A program made the position numbers and the translations under genes. Below, one piece after another: positions 28,211 through 37,261 of a DNA stretch of 64,000 nucleotides. The stretch's first letter is position 1, and each line of letters starts with the position of its first letter. This stretch comes from Sporosarcina sp. NCCP-2716 (GTDB lineage: Bacteria > Bacillota > Bacilli > Bacillales_A > Planococcaceae). The DNA lies in the NCBI RefSeq assembly GCF_023707985.1, contig NZ_BRCF01000005.1, positions 1 to 64,000 of the forward strand. The letters are read 5' to 3'. The notes beneath the pieces are model-generated. The model searched no databases, was not told the DNA's origin, and saw nothing but the letters and a program-made list of their open reading frames with translations.

Positions 28211-29440
28211 ATGAATATACTCACTGGATTGCTCGGATGCCTCGTCATCCTGTTCATTGCGTTTTTGCTGTCCGATAACAAACGGAAGATCAACTACCGC
28301 GTTGTCGGCATTGGGGTTGTTATGCAGATCCTGTTTGGCTATCTCGTCTTGAAGTCTTCGGGCGGCCGTGCCGTCATCGAGAAGTTTTCAGGCGGTATTC
28401 AGAATATTATCCATTACGGCAATGAAGGACTTGCCTTCGTCTTCGGCAGTCTTGCAGATTCATCGGCACCGACAGGGTTCATCTTTGGGATCCGTGTTGC
28501 TGCCATGGCGATCTTCGTTACGGCGCTCATTTCTTTGCTGTATCATTTCGGCATCATGCAGTTTTTCGTTAAGATCATCGGGGGAGGTCTTGCGAAACTC
28601 CTCGGTACGAGCAAGCCGGAGTCGCTGACAGCGGCGTCCAACATCTTCCTCGGACTGCAAGAAGCGCCGGTCATCATCAAGCCATACATCAAGACCTTGA
28701 CCCGTTCCGAACTGTTCGCGGTCATGGTCGGCGGACTCGCCTCCGTCGCGGGCGGTACGATGCTCGCCTATGCAGCGCTCGGCATCCCGATCAACTACTT
28801 GCTATCTGCCAGTTTCATGGCTGCACCGGCGGGCCTCGTGTTCGCGAAAATCCTGATTCCGGAAACGGAAGTGCCGGTCAATGCTGTCGACGAAGCGCCG
28901 AAAGAACTGATCGGTGAAGGCGGCGTTAAACCGGGAGCGATCGATGCGGTCACGAAAGGTGCCGCGGAAGGTCTCAAGATGGCAGGTCTCATTATCGCCA
29001 TGCTCATCGCCTTCATCTCGCTGCTTGCAATGGTAAACGGGATCCTCGGCGGCATCGGCGGCTGGTTCGGACACCCTGACATCTCACTCGAACAGATTCT
29101 CGGGTACGTCTTCTCGCCGCTCGCCTTCGTCATGGGTGTTCCATGGTCGGAAGCGATGACCGCAGGAAACCTTCTCGGCCAGAAAGTGATTCTGAACGAA
29201 ATGGTCGCCTTCACGGCGTTCCAGCCGATGATCGACGTCCTGTCCGAGAAGACCGTCGCCATCCTGACGTTCTCGCTGTGCGGCTTCGCGAACATCGGCT
29301 CGCTCGGCATCCTGATTGCCAGCATGACCGCGTTCGCCGACAACCAGCGCGCAGTCGTAGCGAAACTCGGCTTCAAAGCCGTCATCGCCGGCACGCTCGC
29401 CAACCTCATGAGCGGCACAATCGCCGGCATGTTCATGTAA
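28211..29440 (+). CDS. nupC: NupC-type concentrative nucleoside transporter
   Basis: Cation-coupled nucleoside importer of the CNT family (409 residues, about 10 helices and re-entrant loops). Family motifs seen: FVFGSLADSS, NIFLGLQEAPVIIKPY, the conserved GGLASVAGGTMLAYA and NEMVAF with CGFANIGSLGI near the C-terminus. It would supply nucleosides to the hydrolase encoded in the rbsK operon. Transcribed away from the LacI gene; ribosome site AAGAGGAG before the ATG. Confidence 0.93.
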   Translation: MNILTGLLGCLVILFIAFLLSDNKRKINYRVVGIGVVMQILFGYLVLKSSGGRAVIEKFSGGIQNIIHYGNEGLAFVFGSLADSSAPTGFIFGIRVAAMAIFVTALISLLYHFGIMQFFVKIIGGGLAKLLGTSKPESLTAASNIFLGLQEAPVIIKPYIKTLTRSELFAVMVGGLASVAGGTMLAYAALGIPINYLLSASFMAAPAGLVFAKILIPETEVPVNAVDEAPKELIGEGGVKPGAIDAVTKGAAEGLKMAGLIIAMLIAFISLLAMVNGILGGIGGWFGHPDISLEQILGYVFSPLAFVMGVPWSEAMTAGNLLGQKVILNEMVAFTAFQPMIDVLSEKTVAILTFSLCGFANIGSLGILIASMTAFADNQRAVVAKLGFKAVIAGTLANLMSGTIAGMFM

Positions 29441-29453
29441 ATAGGGAAATATC

Positions 29454-29484
29454 AAAAACATCCGCCGCGTGCGGATGTTTTTTT
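29454..29484 (+). terminator. Terminator of nupC
   Basis: AAAAACATCCGC pairs with GCGGATGTTTTT, then more T. Confidence 0.85.
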
Positions 29485-29505
29485 AGCGTGAGTTGTGTCT
29501 GATTG

Positions 29506-29616
29506 CCGATTAATTCATCCATCTGGCCGATAGTTGAGGACATTTGGCCGATTCATCACGGCATTTGTCCGATTCCACGCTCCGCTTGGCCGGTAACTCC
29601 CCGCGTTTGGCCGATT
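29506..29616 (-). repeat. Six-unit 21-bp array with a degenerate head
   Basis: CCGATT-type cores begin at 29506, 29527, 29548, 29569, 29590 and 29611, exactly 21 bases apart (the fifth reads CCGGTA). The head has decayed to GTGAGTTGTGTCTGATTG just before it. In the Ile-Gly frame a stop codon occurs, so the array is not coding. With the terminator and promoter it fills the 319-base gap 29441-29759. Confidence 0.88.
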
Positions 29617-29698
29617 CACATTAACGGAGACGACTCCCCAGCCAGCACCCCCCTCTCGCCACGGGGGAGTCCTTCAGCTAATTAACTTCAGAAACATA

Positions 29699-29737
29699 TT
29701 GACCATTTGAACTTATAGTGTAATAATACACTATAAG
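29699..29737 (+). promoter_or_regulatory. Promoter with perfect 11-bp inverted repeat
   Basis: TTGACC (29699-29704) with an AT-rich -10 around 29722-29729. Arms CTTATAGTGTA (29712-29722) and TACACTATAAG (29727-29737) with an ATAA spacer cover the -10 region and end nine bases before the GGAGG site. A strong operator candidate for an unknown repressor. Confidence 0.6.
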
Positions 29738-29759
29738 ATACTAATCGGAGGTTTTAGAA

Positions 29760-30953
29760 ATGGGTGCTTTCCTAGGTTATCTCGCTTTCCTGATATCTGC
29801 TGCCACTATATTGTTTTCAATGTTTGCCATGGTGATTGCTGTATTGAACGGATCTGCATTTGCGATTCCGTTCCTCCTCACGGTGCCGGCGATCGTAATA
29901 ACAGGTCTCACTCTGCTGTTGAAAAACTATTTCACTACAAAAAAGCGGACGGCGGCCTTCCTCGCAATTTCGGCGGCTGCGCTGCTCATTACCGGATATG
30001 CACCCGCCACCCATTGGCATGAAGAATCGTTGTCGAGAGTGCCGGAGCAGGCAGACCCGTTAAATTACGAATCGTTCGCTCCTCATACGGCAGCGGCGAA
30101 ACTCGATGCTCCAGCGTCGCTCCGTCTTACAGAGCCGCTCCCAAAGCTGGACAGCGCGACAGATGCGTACCCGATCGTGGCGTCATTTGTCCGGGAGGTT
30201 TATCCGGAAAACGACTATACAGGGTTTACAGGGGACGGCATAGTGCTGGAGGAGCATCCGAGATATGCCTACCACCGGATTATCACGGGGGAGCGGGATA
30301 TCATTTTCGGACCGCCGCCGACTGCTGAGCAGCTGAAAAAAGCAGAACAAGCAGGCGTTACGCTCAAGGTGACACCGATTGCGAAGGAGGCGTTTGTCTT
30401 TTACGTCAACCAAAGCAATCCCGTTTCCGATCTGACCGAAGCGGACATTCAAGCGATATACGCCGGGAAGAAAACAGAATGGAGCGATATTGGCGGGCGT
30501 GAAAAGCCGATCATCGCCTATCAGCGCAAGCCGGACAGCCGCAGCCAGCAGGAGATGGAACGGATTATGGATGGAACAGCGTTCGCTGCCCCGCCGACCG
30601 AGCCCATCTCCGAGTTCTCGAACGGCATTGTCCGTGAGCTGTCCGAATACCGGAATGAGCGGAATGCGCTCGGGTATTCTTATCGGAACACGGTCCAGCC
30701 ATTTGCCGATGAACGGAAGGTCAAGCTGCTGGCGGTGGATGGGGTAGCACCCGGGGACAAGGAAATCAGATCCGGGAAGTATCCGTACACCGCTGAGATC
30801 TGCGCGGTGACTGCCGGGACGGAGCACCCGGATGCCGAACGGTTCATTGATTGGATGCTGTCGGATGAAGGGCAGCAGCTCGTGAAGAAGTCAGGGTTCA
30901 CCCCGATCCGCGAGGTGGAAGATAAAAATGTGAGGAGTACGTCATCCCGGTGA
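29760..30953 (+). CDS. Membrane-anchored PstS-like substrate-binding protein
   Basis: A 397-residue protein. Three hydrophobic segments (about residues 3-30, 38-58, 65-82) replace the usual lipoprotein signal; the rest is an extracellular PBP-like domain of the phosphate-binding type, with DIIFGPPPTAEQL, EAFVFYVNQSNPVSDLTEADIQAIYAG and SRSQQEMERIM, which match PstS-like proteins. Phosphate itself is not assured, and no pst permease is nearby. First gene of a three-gene cluster behind a palindromic promoter. It could be a sensor rather than a transporter part (inference). Confidence 0.7.
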   Translation: MGAFLGYLAFLISAATILFSMFAMVIAVLNGSAFAIPFLLTVPAIVITGLTLLLKNYFTTKKRTAAFLAISAAALLITGYAPATHWHEESLSRVPEQADPLNYESFAPHTAAAKLDAPASLRLTEPLPKLDSATDAYPIVASFVREVYPENDYTGFTGDGIVLEEHPRYAYHRIITGERDIIFGPPPTAEQLKKAEQAGVTLKVTPIAKEAFVFYVNQSNPVSDLTEADIQAIYAGKKTEWSDIGGREKPIIAYQRKPDSRSQQEMERIMDGTAFAAPPTEPISEFSNGIVRELSEYRNERNALGYSYRNTVQPFADERKVKLLAVDGVAPGDKEIRSGKYPYTAEICAVTAGTEHPDAERFIDWMLSDEGQQLVKKSGFTPIREVEDKNVRSTSSR

Positions 30954-30980
30954 ATTCATCCGAAAAGGAGTGTTTCTACC

Positions 30981-31382
30981 ATGAAAAAGTCAACGATCGT
31001 CCTGTCGCTCGTGCTGTTCGCAAGCCTTCTCCTCAATGCATACTTGGCGGTTGACCGGTCCACATACCGGTCCTTCTCACCGAATCTCGAAGACCAGGCG
31101 ATACTCGGCGAAATGACGATGATGGTGCTTGACAGTCCGCAATATAAGGGAATTACCGAAAAAGAGACCGTCTATGCTGTAAAACAGGGTGTCGATCGGT
31201 ACAACAGCGGCAATCCGGCCTCGATTCACAACTATGAAATCACCGTCGTCACCGACCAGCAGGCGTATGGATTCACGTGTGACGATGAAGCGTGCACAAG
31301 CGTATCGAACGGCAGATGGGGCGGCGATCTTTACACTGAATCGCACCCGATCCTTCCGCTGAAAGGGGCGGGGGAGGAGTGA
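30981..31382 (+). CDS. Small exported protein of unknown function
   Basis: A 133-residue protein with an N-terminal hydrophobic segment (residues 5-24) that is a signal peptide or anchor, and a soluble part with two close cysteines (TCDDEAC). I recognise no family. It follows the PstS-like gene by 27 bases with an AAAAGGAG site, and overlaps the open frame of the next gene, so all three probably form one operon. Confidence 0.6.
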   Translation: MKKSTIVLSLVLFASLLLNAYLAVDRSTYRSFSPNLEDQAILGEMTMMVLDSPQYKGITEKETVYAVKQGVDRYNSGNPASIHNYEITVVTDQQAYGFTCDDEACTSVSNGRWGGDLYTESHPILPLKGAGEE

Positions 31383-31411
31383 TCGCACCAAAAAGAGTGG
31401 AAGGCTCACGA

Positions 31412-31732
31412 ATGCAGTATTCCAAGATAGCAGTCAGCATTGCATTCGTAACTGCTTCGTTCTTACTGGGATACGGACAGCAGCTCGGCTATTTTCTCAC
31501 CGATCATTTTCCGCTATTTCCGCTCACATTTTACACAGTTGTCCGAATCATGCTGATCAGTATACTATTCGGCTTCGCCCTCGTCGCTGGAAACCGTATT
31601 ATTCGGCGGCGTGACGTGATATCAGGAAACACATCCTTCTGTTTCATGATCTCAGCCATTTGGGCAATTGCAGGCAGCACGTTGCAAATCGGAGCGTACC
31701 TGCTGATGATGTGGATGCAGATCGAGGGTTGA
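31412..31732 (+). CDS. Small membrane protein of unknown function
   Basis: About 106 residues with three hydrophobic segments. ATG at 31412 has GGAAGG 7 bases upstream; a GTG at 31379 overlapping the previous stop is the alternative start. No family recognised. Last gene of the PstS-like cluster. Confidence 0.55.
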   Translation: MQYSKIAVSIAFVTASFLLGYGQQLGYFLTDHFPLFPLTFYTVVRIMLISILFGFALVAGNRIIRRRDVISGNTSFCFMISAIWAIAGSTLQIGAYLLMMWMQIEG

Positions 31733-31786
31733 CTGAAATGAAAACAGCCCGCGCCAAGTCAACGGCACAGGCTGTTCGAGCATTAA

Positions 31787-31835
31787 AAGTTCTAATATTT
31801 TGAATAGTGTTCGAATTGTGTGACGCACAGGCACC
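31787..31835 (+). repeat. Half copy of the GGTACC inverted-repeat head
   Basis: Inner segment TATTTTGAATAGTG then TTCGAATTGTGTGACGCACAGGCACC (in two blocks). It has no array. The terminal CACC directly touches the stop codon of the convergent acetyltransferase gene. Confidence 0.8.
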
Positions 31836-32657
31836 TCACAAGGGGAGCTCGTAGTAGTCCTGCTGCTGTTTGCGGATGAAACCGATCCGTTCATACAGTT
31901 TCAGTGCGTTGGCATTCCGGGTTTCGACGTCCAGGCAGATCGCGTTTCCTGTAGGGGCTTCCTGCTGGACGGCCCAGCGGAGTGCCTGACCGCCGATTCC
32001 CTGACCGCGCAGTGCTGAAGAAATCGCGAACCCGGATAGGTAGGACTTGCTGTCCGCACGCGCGACGCGGATTTTGCCCGCAGGCCTGCCGTTGGTCTCG
32101 ATGATGTAGCGGCGTTCGTCCTCTCTCGTCAGCCGCTGGTCATAATAGTCTTCCGCGTCTGCCAGCGTCAGGGAGAAGGCTTCGGCGTCGAGTGCGACTT
32201 CGAATGGTTTATCGCGAGGTTCCGACAATCGCATCGTAATGTCGTATCCCTCTTCCAGCGCCTGTTCCTTCCATTGCATATGGAACTCGGAGAACTCGTA
32301 TGTACACGGCTGCCCGGTGAGCCATCCCTTCGCCGATTCAGAGGCGCCCGGGGCATTCAGCAGCACTTTCCGGAATCCGCGCTCAGCTACTGCTGCTTTT
32401 GCTTCCTTCCATAAAGCAGTGAAGTGCCCTTGTCTCCGTTCAGATGGCTTCACCATCCCGCACACTTCCACTGTAGATCCGAACGCGTATAAGGCCAAGT
32501 AGGCAACGAGCTCCTCCTCCTGCCAGACGAAGAAATCTTCTGCTGTACCTTCCCGGTTTTTCAGCATGTCCCAATTCAATTTCAATTCAATTCCATCGTG
32601 CTGTTCGCACGTTTGCTGCAGCTGCTGTATTGCATGAAGCTGTTGTGATGTCAGCAT
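31836..32657 (-). CDS. GNAT-family N-acetyltransferase (tandem GNAT)
   Basis: A 273-residue protein with two GNAT-like halves. The C-terminal half has the acetyl-CoA loop SALRGQGIGGQAL followed by ICLDVETRNANALKLYERIGF; the N-terminal half has the weaker SERRQGHFTALW. Acceptor substrate unknown. The start at 32657 has GGAGGGAA upstream; a longer frame begins at 32717 but adds a charged segment without a ribosome site. Confidence 0.8.
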   Translation of the reverse strand: MLTSQQLHAIQQLQQTCEQHDGIELKLNWDMLKNREGTAEDFFVWQEEELVAYLALYAFGSTVEVCGMVKPSERRQGHFTALWKEAKAAVAERGFRKVLLNAPGASESAKGWLTGQPCTYEFSEFHMQWKEQALEEGYDITMRLSEPRDKPFEVALDAEAFSLTLADAEDYYDQRLTREDERRYIIETNGRPAGKIRVARADSKSYLSGFAISSALRGQGIGGQALRWAVQQEAPTGNAICLDVETRNANALKLYERIGFIRKQQQDYYELPL

Positions 32658-32809
32658 GGATTCCCTCCTGTCTTGAGTCAGATCCGTACTCTTTCCGATA
32701 TCTGAATACTGTTTCAACTGTAGCGGCCGCTCGGGAAGATGTCAACGGCCAAACTAGCAGTATGCTATACTACCCAGAAGACCAATCCATCAGGAAAGAA
32801 GGATGAATG

Positions 32810-33373
32810 ATGAAAAAAGACATGCGGTACATTTGCTATCCGTTCATGAGAGAAGCGGCGTCGACGGTTGACTTTGAAATCCGGACGGACTCGCTGACGA
32901 CCCGGATCGGCGAAGCGCTTTCGCTTACAGAAGACATTGAAAAAGTGCAGACGGACTTGCGCTGGCTGCAGCCGCTTGCGTATCATCTGAACGGTTCGGT
33001 CCGCGGCAAACTCGCGATCACGCCGGCAGATCTGCAGCAGCTGAGTGATTTGTACGACGATTATGTCGGCGAGCTCGGTGAACTGGTGGAGCAGTTCGTT
33101 CTGCCACAAGGCACCCATGCAGCAACGGTTCTCCACGTCTGCCGCAGTGAAGCGAAGAAATCCGTACGTGCGCTGCACAAAGTTTCAATCGAGCGGGACG
33201 TGCCGGAAATCCTGTTTGATTTCGCCCAGCTGATGGCGAACGTCCTGTTCGTCATGGCGGTCTATACGAACAAAATGCACGGAGTGGACGAAATCCCGTT
33301 CATCAGCAAATCGTACCCTGTCCGCAAGAAGAAGGCGGCGGAGCGCAGCAGCAAAGGTGCGACAGCCGAATAA
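32810..33373 (+). CDS. Cobalamin-adenosyltransferase-like protein
   Basis: A 187-residue helical protein related to the PduO/EutT-type ATP:cob(I)alamin adenosyltransferases. The C-terminal part matches: EQFVLPQGTHAATVLHVCR (FVLPGGS...AA.LH.ART in PduO), SEAKKSVRAL and DFAQLMANVLFVMAVYTN. The N-terminal ATP-binding TGDxGxT motif of PduO is absent; the protein starts instead with MRYICYPFMREAASTVDFEIRT (in part). So it may be a divergent enzyme or a non-catalytic relative. Monogenic with its own terminator. Confidence 0.55.
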   Translation: MKKDMRYICYPFMREAASTVDFEIRTDSLTTRIGEALSLTEDIEKVQTDLRWLQPLAYHLNGSVRGKLAITPADLQQLSDLYDDYVGELGELVEQFVLPQGTHAATVLHVCRSEAKKSVRALHKVSIERDVPEILFDFAQLMANVLFVMAVYTNKMHGVDEIPFISKSYPVRKKKAAERSSKGATAE

Positions 33374-33377
33374 CAGC

Positions 33378-33406
33378 AAGGGCCCCCGCGTAAAGGAGGC
33401 CCTTTT
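33378..33406 (+). terminator. Terminator of the adenosyltransferase-like gene
   Basis: AAGGGCC(CCC) pairs with GGCCCTT, then TT; short T-tail. Confidence 0.6.
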
Positions 33407-33498
33407 ATAATGAAAACTTATCAAGTTCGTTTCTATCTATCAAATTAACTTATGAGGCGATGAGGCGTATACTGAAGGAAGAAAGAGGTGGATAACAT

Positions 33499-34236
33499 AT
33501 GGAATACATTTTCCTTTCGATAACTGCAATGGTCGCCATGATGCTCGGTACGCTTGCAGGAGGCGGCGGGCTCATCACGATGCCGGCGATGCTGCTGATG
33601 GGGATTCCGATCCACTCGACGATCGGTGCGAGCAAGATTTCCACAACGATCAGTTCGTTCTCCACATTCCTGACCGTGCTCATGAAAAAACAGATCACTT
33701 TCCGGGAAGCGTGGTGGATCCTGCCCGTTTCGCTGTCAGGCGGCCTGCTCGGCGGTTTCATTGCGACCCATATCCCCGAGCGGCTGCTGTTCCAGATCGC
33801 CATCTTCCTGCTCATCGCCGCTTTCCTCACTTCATTCCTCTCCAAGGCGGATTTCAGCGGAGAAGCCGCACTTGCTCCGAGAAAGAGCGGGATTGCCGGT
33901 CTGCTCGGCATCGGGTTGTATGACGGGCTGTTCGGGCCGGGGCAGGGGACGCTGCTCCTGTTCCTGTTCAACCATCTCCGAGTCTCCTATTTACGCGCCA
34001 TCGGATTCATGCGGCTCGCGACGTTTTCGAGCGGTTTCGGGGCGGCGGTCAGTTACATTGCGATGGGAAAAGTGATCTGGCCGGTCGCGCTCGCGCTCGT
34101 CATCGGCTCGCTGTCCGGCGCGCAGATCGGGGTTCGTATTGCGGAACGGCTGAATCCGCGGCATGTGCGCATCCTGCTGCGGGTCGTCATCGTCGGCCTG
34201 CTCATCCAGCTGCTCATCGAGGCCCTGCTGAAGTGA
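33499..34236 (+). CDS. TauE/SafE-family membrane exporter
   Basis: A 245-residue membrane protein of the TSUP family with about eight helices. Both halves carry the family repeat: GTLAGGGGLITMPAMLLMGIP in the N-terminal half and IGLYDGLFGPGQGTLL in the C-terminal half. Relatives export sulfite, sulfoacetate or other organosulfur anions. Single gene; substrate unknown. AAAGAGGTGG site before the ATG. Confidence 0.82.
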   Translation: MEYIFLSITAMVAMMLGTLAGGGGLITMPAMLLMGIPIHSTIGASKISTTISSFSTFLTVLMKKQITFREAWWILPVSLSGGLLGGFIATHIPERLLFQIAIFLLIAAFLTSFLSKADFSGEAALAPRKSGIAGLLGIGLYDGLFGPGQGTLLLFLFNHLRVSYLRAIGFMRLATFSSGFGAAVSYIAMGKVIWPVALALVIGSLSGAQIGVRIAERLNPRHVRILLRVVIVGLLIQLLIEALLK

Positions 34237-34314
34237 ACACGGGCGCCCGGCAAGTTGACGCGGTATGGTACACTTATTGAAGTGCAATCTACCAAGTACG
34301 AGTTGAGGTGACGT

Positions 34315-35763
34315 ATGAAATCCTATATTTTAACATTCACCATGCTGGACATGCCCCATCCGGTCTGGCGCCGGGTCATCATGCCTGAAGGCGCGACGTT
34401 CAACCGGCTGCATTCCGTCATCCAGGATGTAACGAATTTCCAGAGCTACTATACGGACTCGCCGTATCACTTTTTCGAGATCAACGTGGACGGGCTGTGC
34501 ATCACGGATAACCCTATCCGCCGGGACGAACTGAAAGGCACGCCGGGCATCACGCCGAAGCAGCCGACGCGGCTGAAGATCGACGAGATCCTTGAAAATC
34601 ATAACGAACTGATCTATGAGTACGATCTGGGCGACGGCTGGCGGTTCCTCATCGAGCTGGATTCGATTGTGGAAAACTATCATTTCGGCTTCCCGACACT
34701 CCTCGACGGGGAAGGGGAGGCGCCGCCGGAAGACGTCGGCGGACCGCCGGGCTATGCGGCATTCCTCGAAACGATCGCAAACCCGGACGACCCCGAGTAC
34801 GACCATATGATCACCTGGGCGCGCAGCAATGGCTACCGTCCTTATAACAAAGACCGCATCAACCAGCGTTTGAAGTCGGTTAAATACCAGAAGACCGACT
34901 GGGATCAAATCGATCACGTGAACCACAAGATCGTGAGCGATCCGTACCGGGATCCGGAAATCAGCTCAGAGGGCGCAGGAAGCCTTCCGCCGTCAGCCCC
35001 GAAGGCAGAAGCCGAGGCGCAGACCGGGGAAAAGCCCGCCGCTCCTCTGACCGATGAAGAAAAAGAGCTGGAGCAGTACATCCGGGCGATGGTGAACCTG
35101 TACGGATTCACCGAAGCGGATCACGTTGGGTCATTATACAGCAGGCAGAACGGCAAGGCGCTGACAGGTGGGGAGCTAGTGCAGCGAGTCGCTTCTTCGG
35201 CGCTGGAATCGCGTCTGCAGGAAGACGTCATCCTGGTGAGGAACAACCATTTCCTCGGGCCGAAACTCGCACATATCGATCCCGATCTGTTTTTCAAGGA
35301 GATCGCCGGCAAGCCGTATTACGAACCGGCGAAAGAACAGCTCCTCCGGTACGCCGAAGCCGGTTATTATGACAGGACACCGGAGCTCGAGCAGCTGGAG
35401 GAACTGTTCCTCCAAGAGCATATCCCGCAGCTTCAGATCGACCGGATGCTGCACGGATTCATGCACAATCTCTCGGTCTGGCACGCGAACTTCATGGATG
35501 CAGTCAGCCGTCTCATGGACCAAGCCGGCCCGCTGGCGGAGGAAAGTGTCAACCGGATCATTTCGGCAGCTGTCCTCGTTTCGAATAATGTCCGGCTCAT
35601 CGAAAACCGCGGGTTCACTCCGCAGGAACTGCACCAGCTCGGCATCATGCACTCAGCGCCGCAGTCGGGTGCACCGGTGCAGCCGTCCGGCAAAATAGGA
35701 CGCAACGACCCGTGCCCATGCGGCAGCGGGAAAAAATACAAAAAATGCTGCGGACGCTACTAA
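34315..35763 (+). CDS. pRiA4b ORF-3-like protein with C-terminal SEC-C metal-binding motif
   Basis: A 482-residue protein. The N-terminal domain (about 1-190) is of the plasmid pRiA4b ORF-3 type ([37 protein letters not shown]), common in mobile-element neighbourhoods but also in chromosomes. A Pro/Ala/Glu-rich linker (about 215-245) leads to a helical middle part, and the protein ends in a SEC-C zinc motif, [18 protein letters not shown]. No function is known; SEC-C tails often mediate contact with ribosomes or protein clients. Monocistronic. Confidence 0.75.
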   Translation: MKSYILTFTMLDMPHPVWRRVIMPEGATFNRLHSVIQDVTNFQSYYTDSPYHFFEINVDGLCITDNPIRRDELKGTPGITPKQPTRLKIDEILENHNELIYEYDLGDGWRFLIELDSIVENYHFGFPTLLDGEGEAPPEDVGGPPGYAAFLETIANPDDPEYDHMITWARSNGYRPYNKDRINQRLKSVKYQKTDWDQIDHVNHKIVSDPYRDPEISSEGAGSLPPSAPKAEAEAQTGEKPAAPLTDEEKELEQYIRAMVNLYGFTEADHVGSLYSRQNGKALTGGELVQRVASSALESRLQEDVILVRNNHFLGPKLAHIDPDLFFKEIAGKPYYEPAKEQLLRYAEAGYYDRTPELEQLEELFLQEHIPQLQIDRMLHGFMHNLSVWHANFMDAVSRLMDQAGPLAEESVNRIISAAVLVSNNVRLIENRGFTPQELHQLGIMHSAPQSGAPVQPSGKIGRNDPCPCGSGKKYKKCCGRY

Positions 35764-35810
35764 AGAAAGTTCCCTCCCGATTCACTTGGGGAGCGGAACT
35801 TTCTTTTTTC
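35762..35810. terminator. Bidirectional terminator after the SEC-C protein gene
   Basis: AAAGAAAGTTCC pairs with GGAACTTTCTTT, inner CTCCC/GGGGAG stem, T-run on the plus strand. Confidence 0.8.
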
Positions 35811-35829
35811 ATTTCACATATGGAATGCG

Positions 35830-37131
35830 TCAGCGGGACAGCTTGTGCAGACAGTCCTTCACGATGCCGAAGAATTTGTCGATCTCTTCGATTGTGTTGT
35901 AATGGACGAGGCTGATGCGCAGGGCGCCCCCACCGAAATCCCCGGCGAGACGGTCCATTAGCCGGATGGCGAGGTAATTGCCGGTCCGCGCCTCCACGCC
36001 CGCTTTGTTCAATGCGTGGCCGAGGGCATCTGTATCGATCCCTTCGATATTGAACGAGAAGACGGGGAGCCGTTCCTCCGCCGAGGCAGCGCCTTTGCCA
36101 TACAGGACGACGCCTTCGATTTCAGCCAGACGGTCCAAGAAGTGACGGGTGAGCTGCTGCTCGTACAGATGGGCGAAGTGCATGGCGCCGGCGAGTTCCT
36201 GCCGTTTCGGACGGGCAGTGCTGAGCGTGGTGCCGGCAAGCGACAGGCCATTCTGCTCCGCGTCCCGGTACACTTGTGCCAAATACTCCATCGAGCCGAT
36301 GAACCCTTCGATCCCTTCGTGGTTCTGGGAGCCGACTTCGAAAAAGTATGCGTCCTCAATAAGCTCACGGCCGATCTTCCATCCGTCTAACCGGTCCAGC
36401 CGGTCACGGTTGAAATAGCCGAATCCCATATGTGGGCCGAAGATCTTGTACGTCGAGAACGCCGCAAAGTCGACATCCGCCTCTTTCACGTCTATCGCCA
36501 TATGGCTAGCCGCCTGCACGCCGTCCGCGACGACGAATGCACCTGCCGCATGGGCGAGGGAGGCGATCTCCTTCATCGGATGGATCGTCCCGGTCGCGTT
36601 CGATGCCCAGCCGGCTGCGACGACTTTCGGCTTCAGGGCGAGCAGCTCCCGGTAGTGCGCCATGTCGAGATTGCCTTCATCATCCACCTGCCACGTGTGG
36701 ACATGGATTCCCTGTTCGGCGAGTTCGAGCCACGGATTGACGTTCGCGTGGTGATCTGCCTCCGTGATGATGATATGATCGCCTGCCGCGAGATCGCGGC
36801 CGAGATGGTGGGCGAACAGATGGAAGAAGTTCGTCGCGTTCTGTCCGAAAGCGATTTCGCGGTGGTCCGCAGCGCCGATCAGGTCCGCCGCGAGCTGGCG
36901 GGCGTCGACGATCACCTGCTGCATATCCGCTGTCCGTTTGAAGATCGTCCCTTTCTGGGCATTCCGGTGGATATAATAATCCGTCACCCGGTCGATGACG
37001 AACTTGGAAACTTGCGCGCCCGCCGAATTATCGAAGAACAGGACAGGGTGCCCGCCGTATGTACTGCCGAGGCTCGGAAAATAGCTCCTTGCGTGTATGA
37101 ACGTCTCTTGAAGCGCTGTGTGTGAATTCAT
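35830..37131 (-). CDS. Class V aminotransferase, cysteine-desulfurase-like without catalytic Cys
   Basis: A 433-residue PLP enzyme of the SufS/CsdA-like fold (VC1184-type subfamily). The PLP lysine lies in FSTYKIFGPHMGFGY (about residue 228), the conserved His in TEADHHANVNPW (about 126) and the Asp/Gln pair in VADGVQAASHM. In SufS the catalytic loop reads RTGHHCAQ; here it reads RTGNYLAIR, so the desulfurase Cys is missing. Persulfide formation is therefore unlikely; an epimerase, lyase or transaminase reaction is possible. Single gene. Confidence 0.78.
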   Translation of the reverse strand: MNSHTALQETFIHARSYFPSLGSTYGGHPVLFFDNSAGAQVSKFVIDRVTDYYIHRNAQKGTIFKRTADMQQVIVDARQLAADLIGAADHREIAFGQNATNFFHLFAHHLGRDLAAGDHIIITEADHHANVNPWLELAEQGIHVHTWQVDDEGNLDMAHYRELLALKPKVVAAGWASNATGTIHPMKEIASLAHAAGAFVVADGVQAASHMAIDVKEADVDFAAFSTYKIFGPHMGFGYFNRDRLDRLDGWKIGRELIEDAYFFEVGSQNHEGIEGFIGSMEYLAQVYRDAEQNGLSLAGTTLSTARPKRQELAGAMHFAHLYEQQLTRHFLDRLAEIEGVVLYGKGAASAEERLPVFSFNIEGIDTDALGHALNKAGVEARTGNYLAIRLMDRLAGDFGGGALRISLVHYNTIEEIDKFFGIVKDCLHKLSR

Positions 37132-37261
37132 CCAATCATCCTTTCGTTCTGGAACTGTTGTCCACCAACTATAGCACGCGCAGTCGATTTAAGAGGAAAT
37201 AAACATTGGATTCAAGTATATTGGTTAGAAGGACAATCGATATCGAAAAGGGGACAGGCGG

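Noticed and set aside
31739..31776. Terminator after the small membrane protein gene (AAAACAGCC...GGCTGTT)
   Set aside because: A stem can form but there is no T-run after it, so it is not listed as a terminator.
34315..35763. Transposon-related gene because of the pRiA4b ORF-3 domain
   Set aside because: No inverted repeats, transposase or composition change surround it; the domain also occurs in chromosomal proteins.
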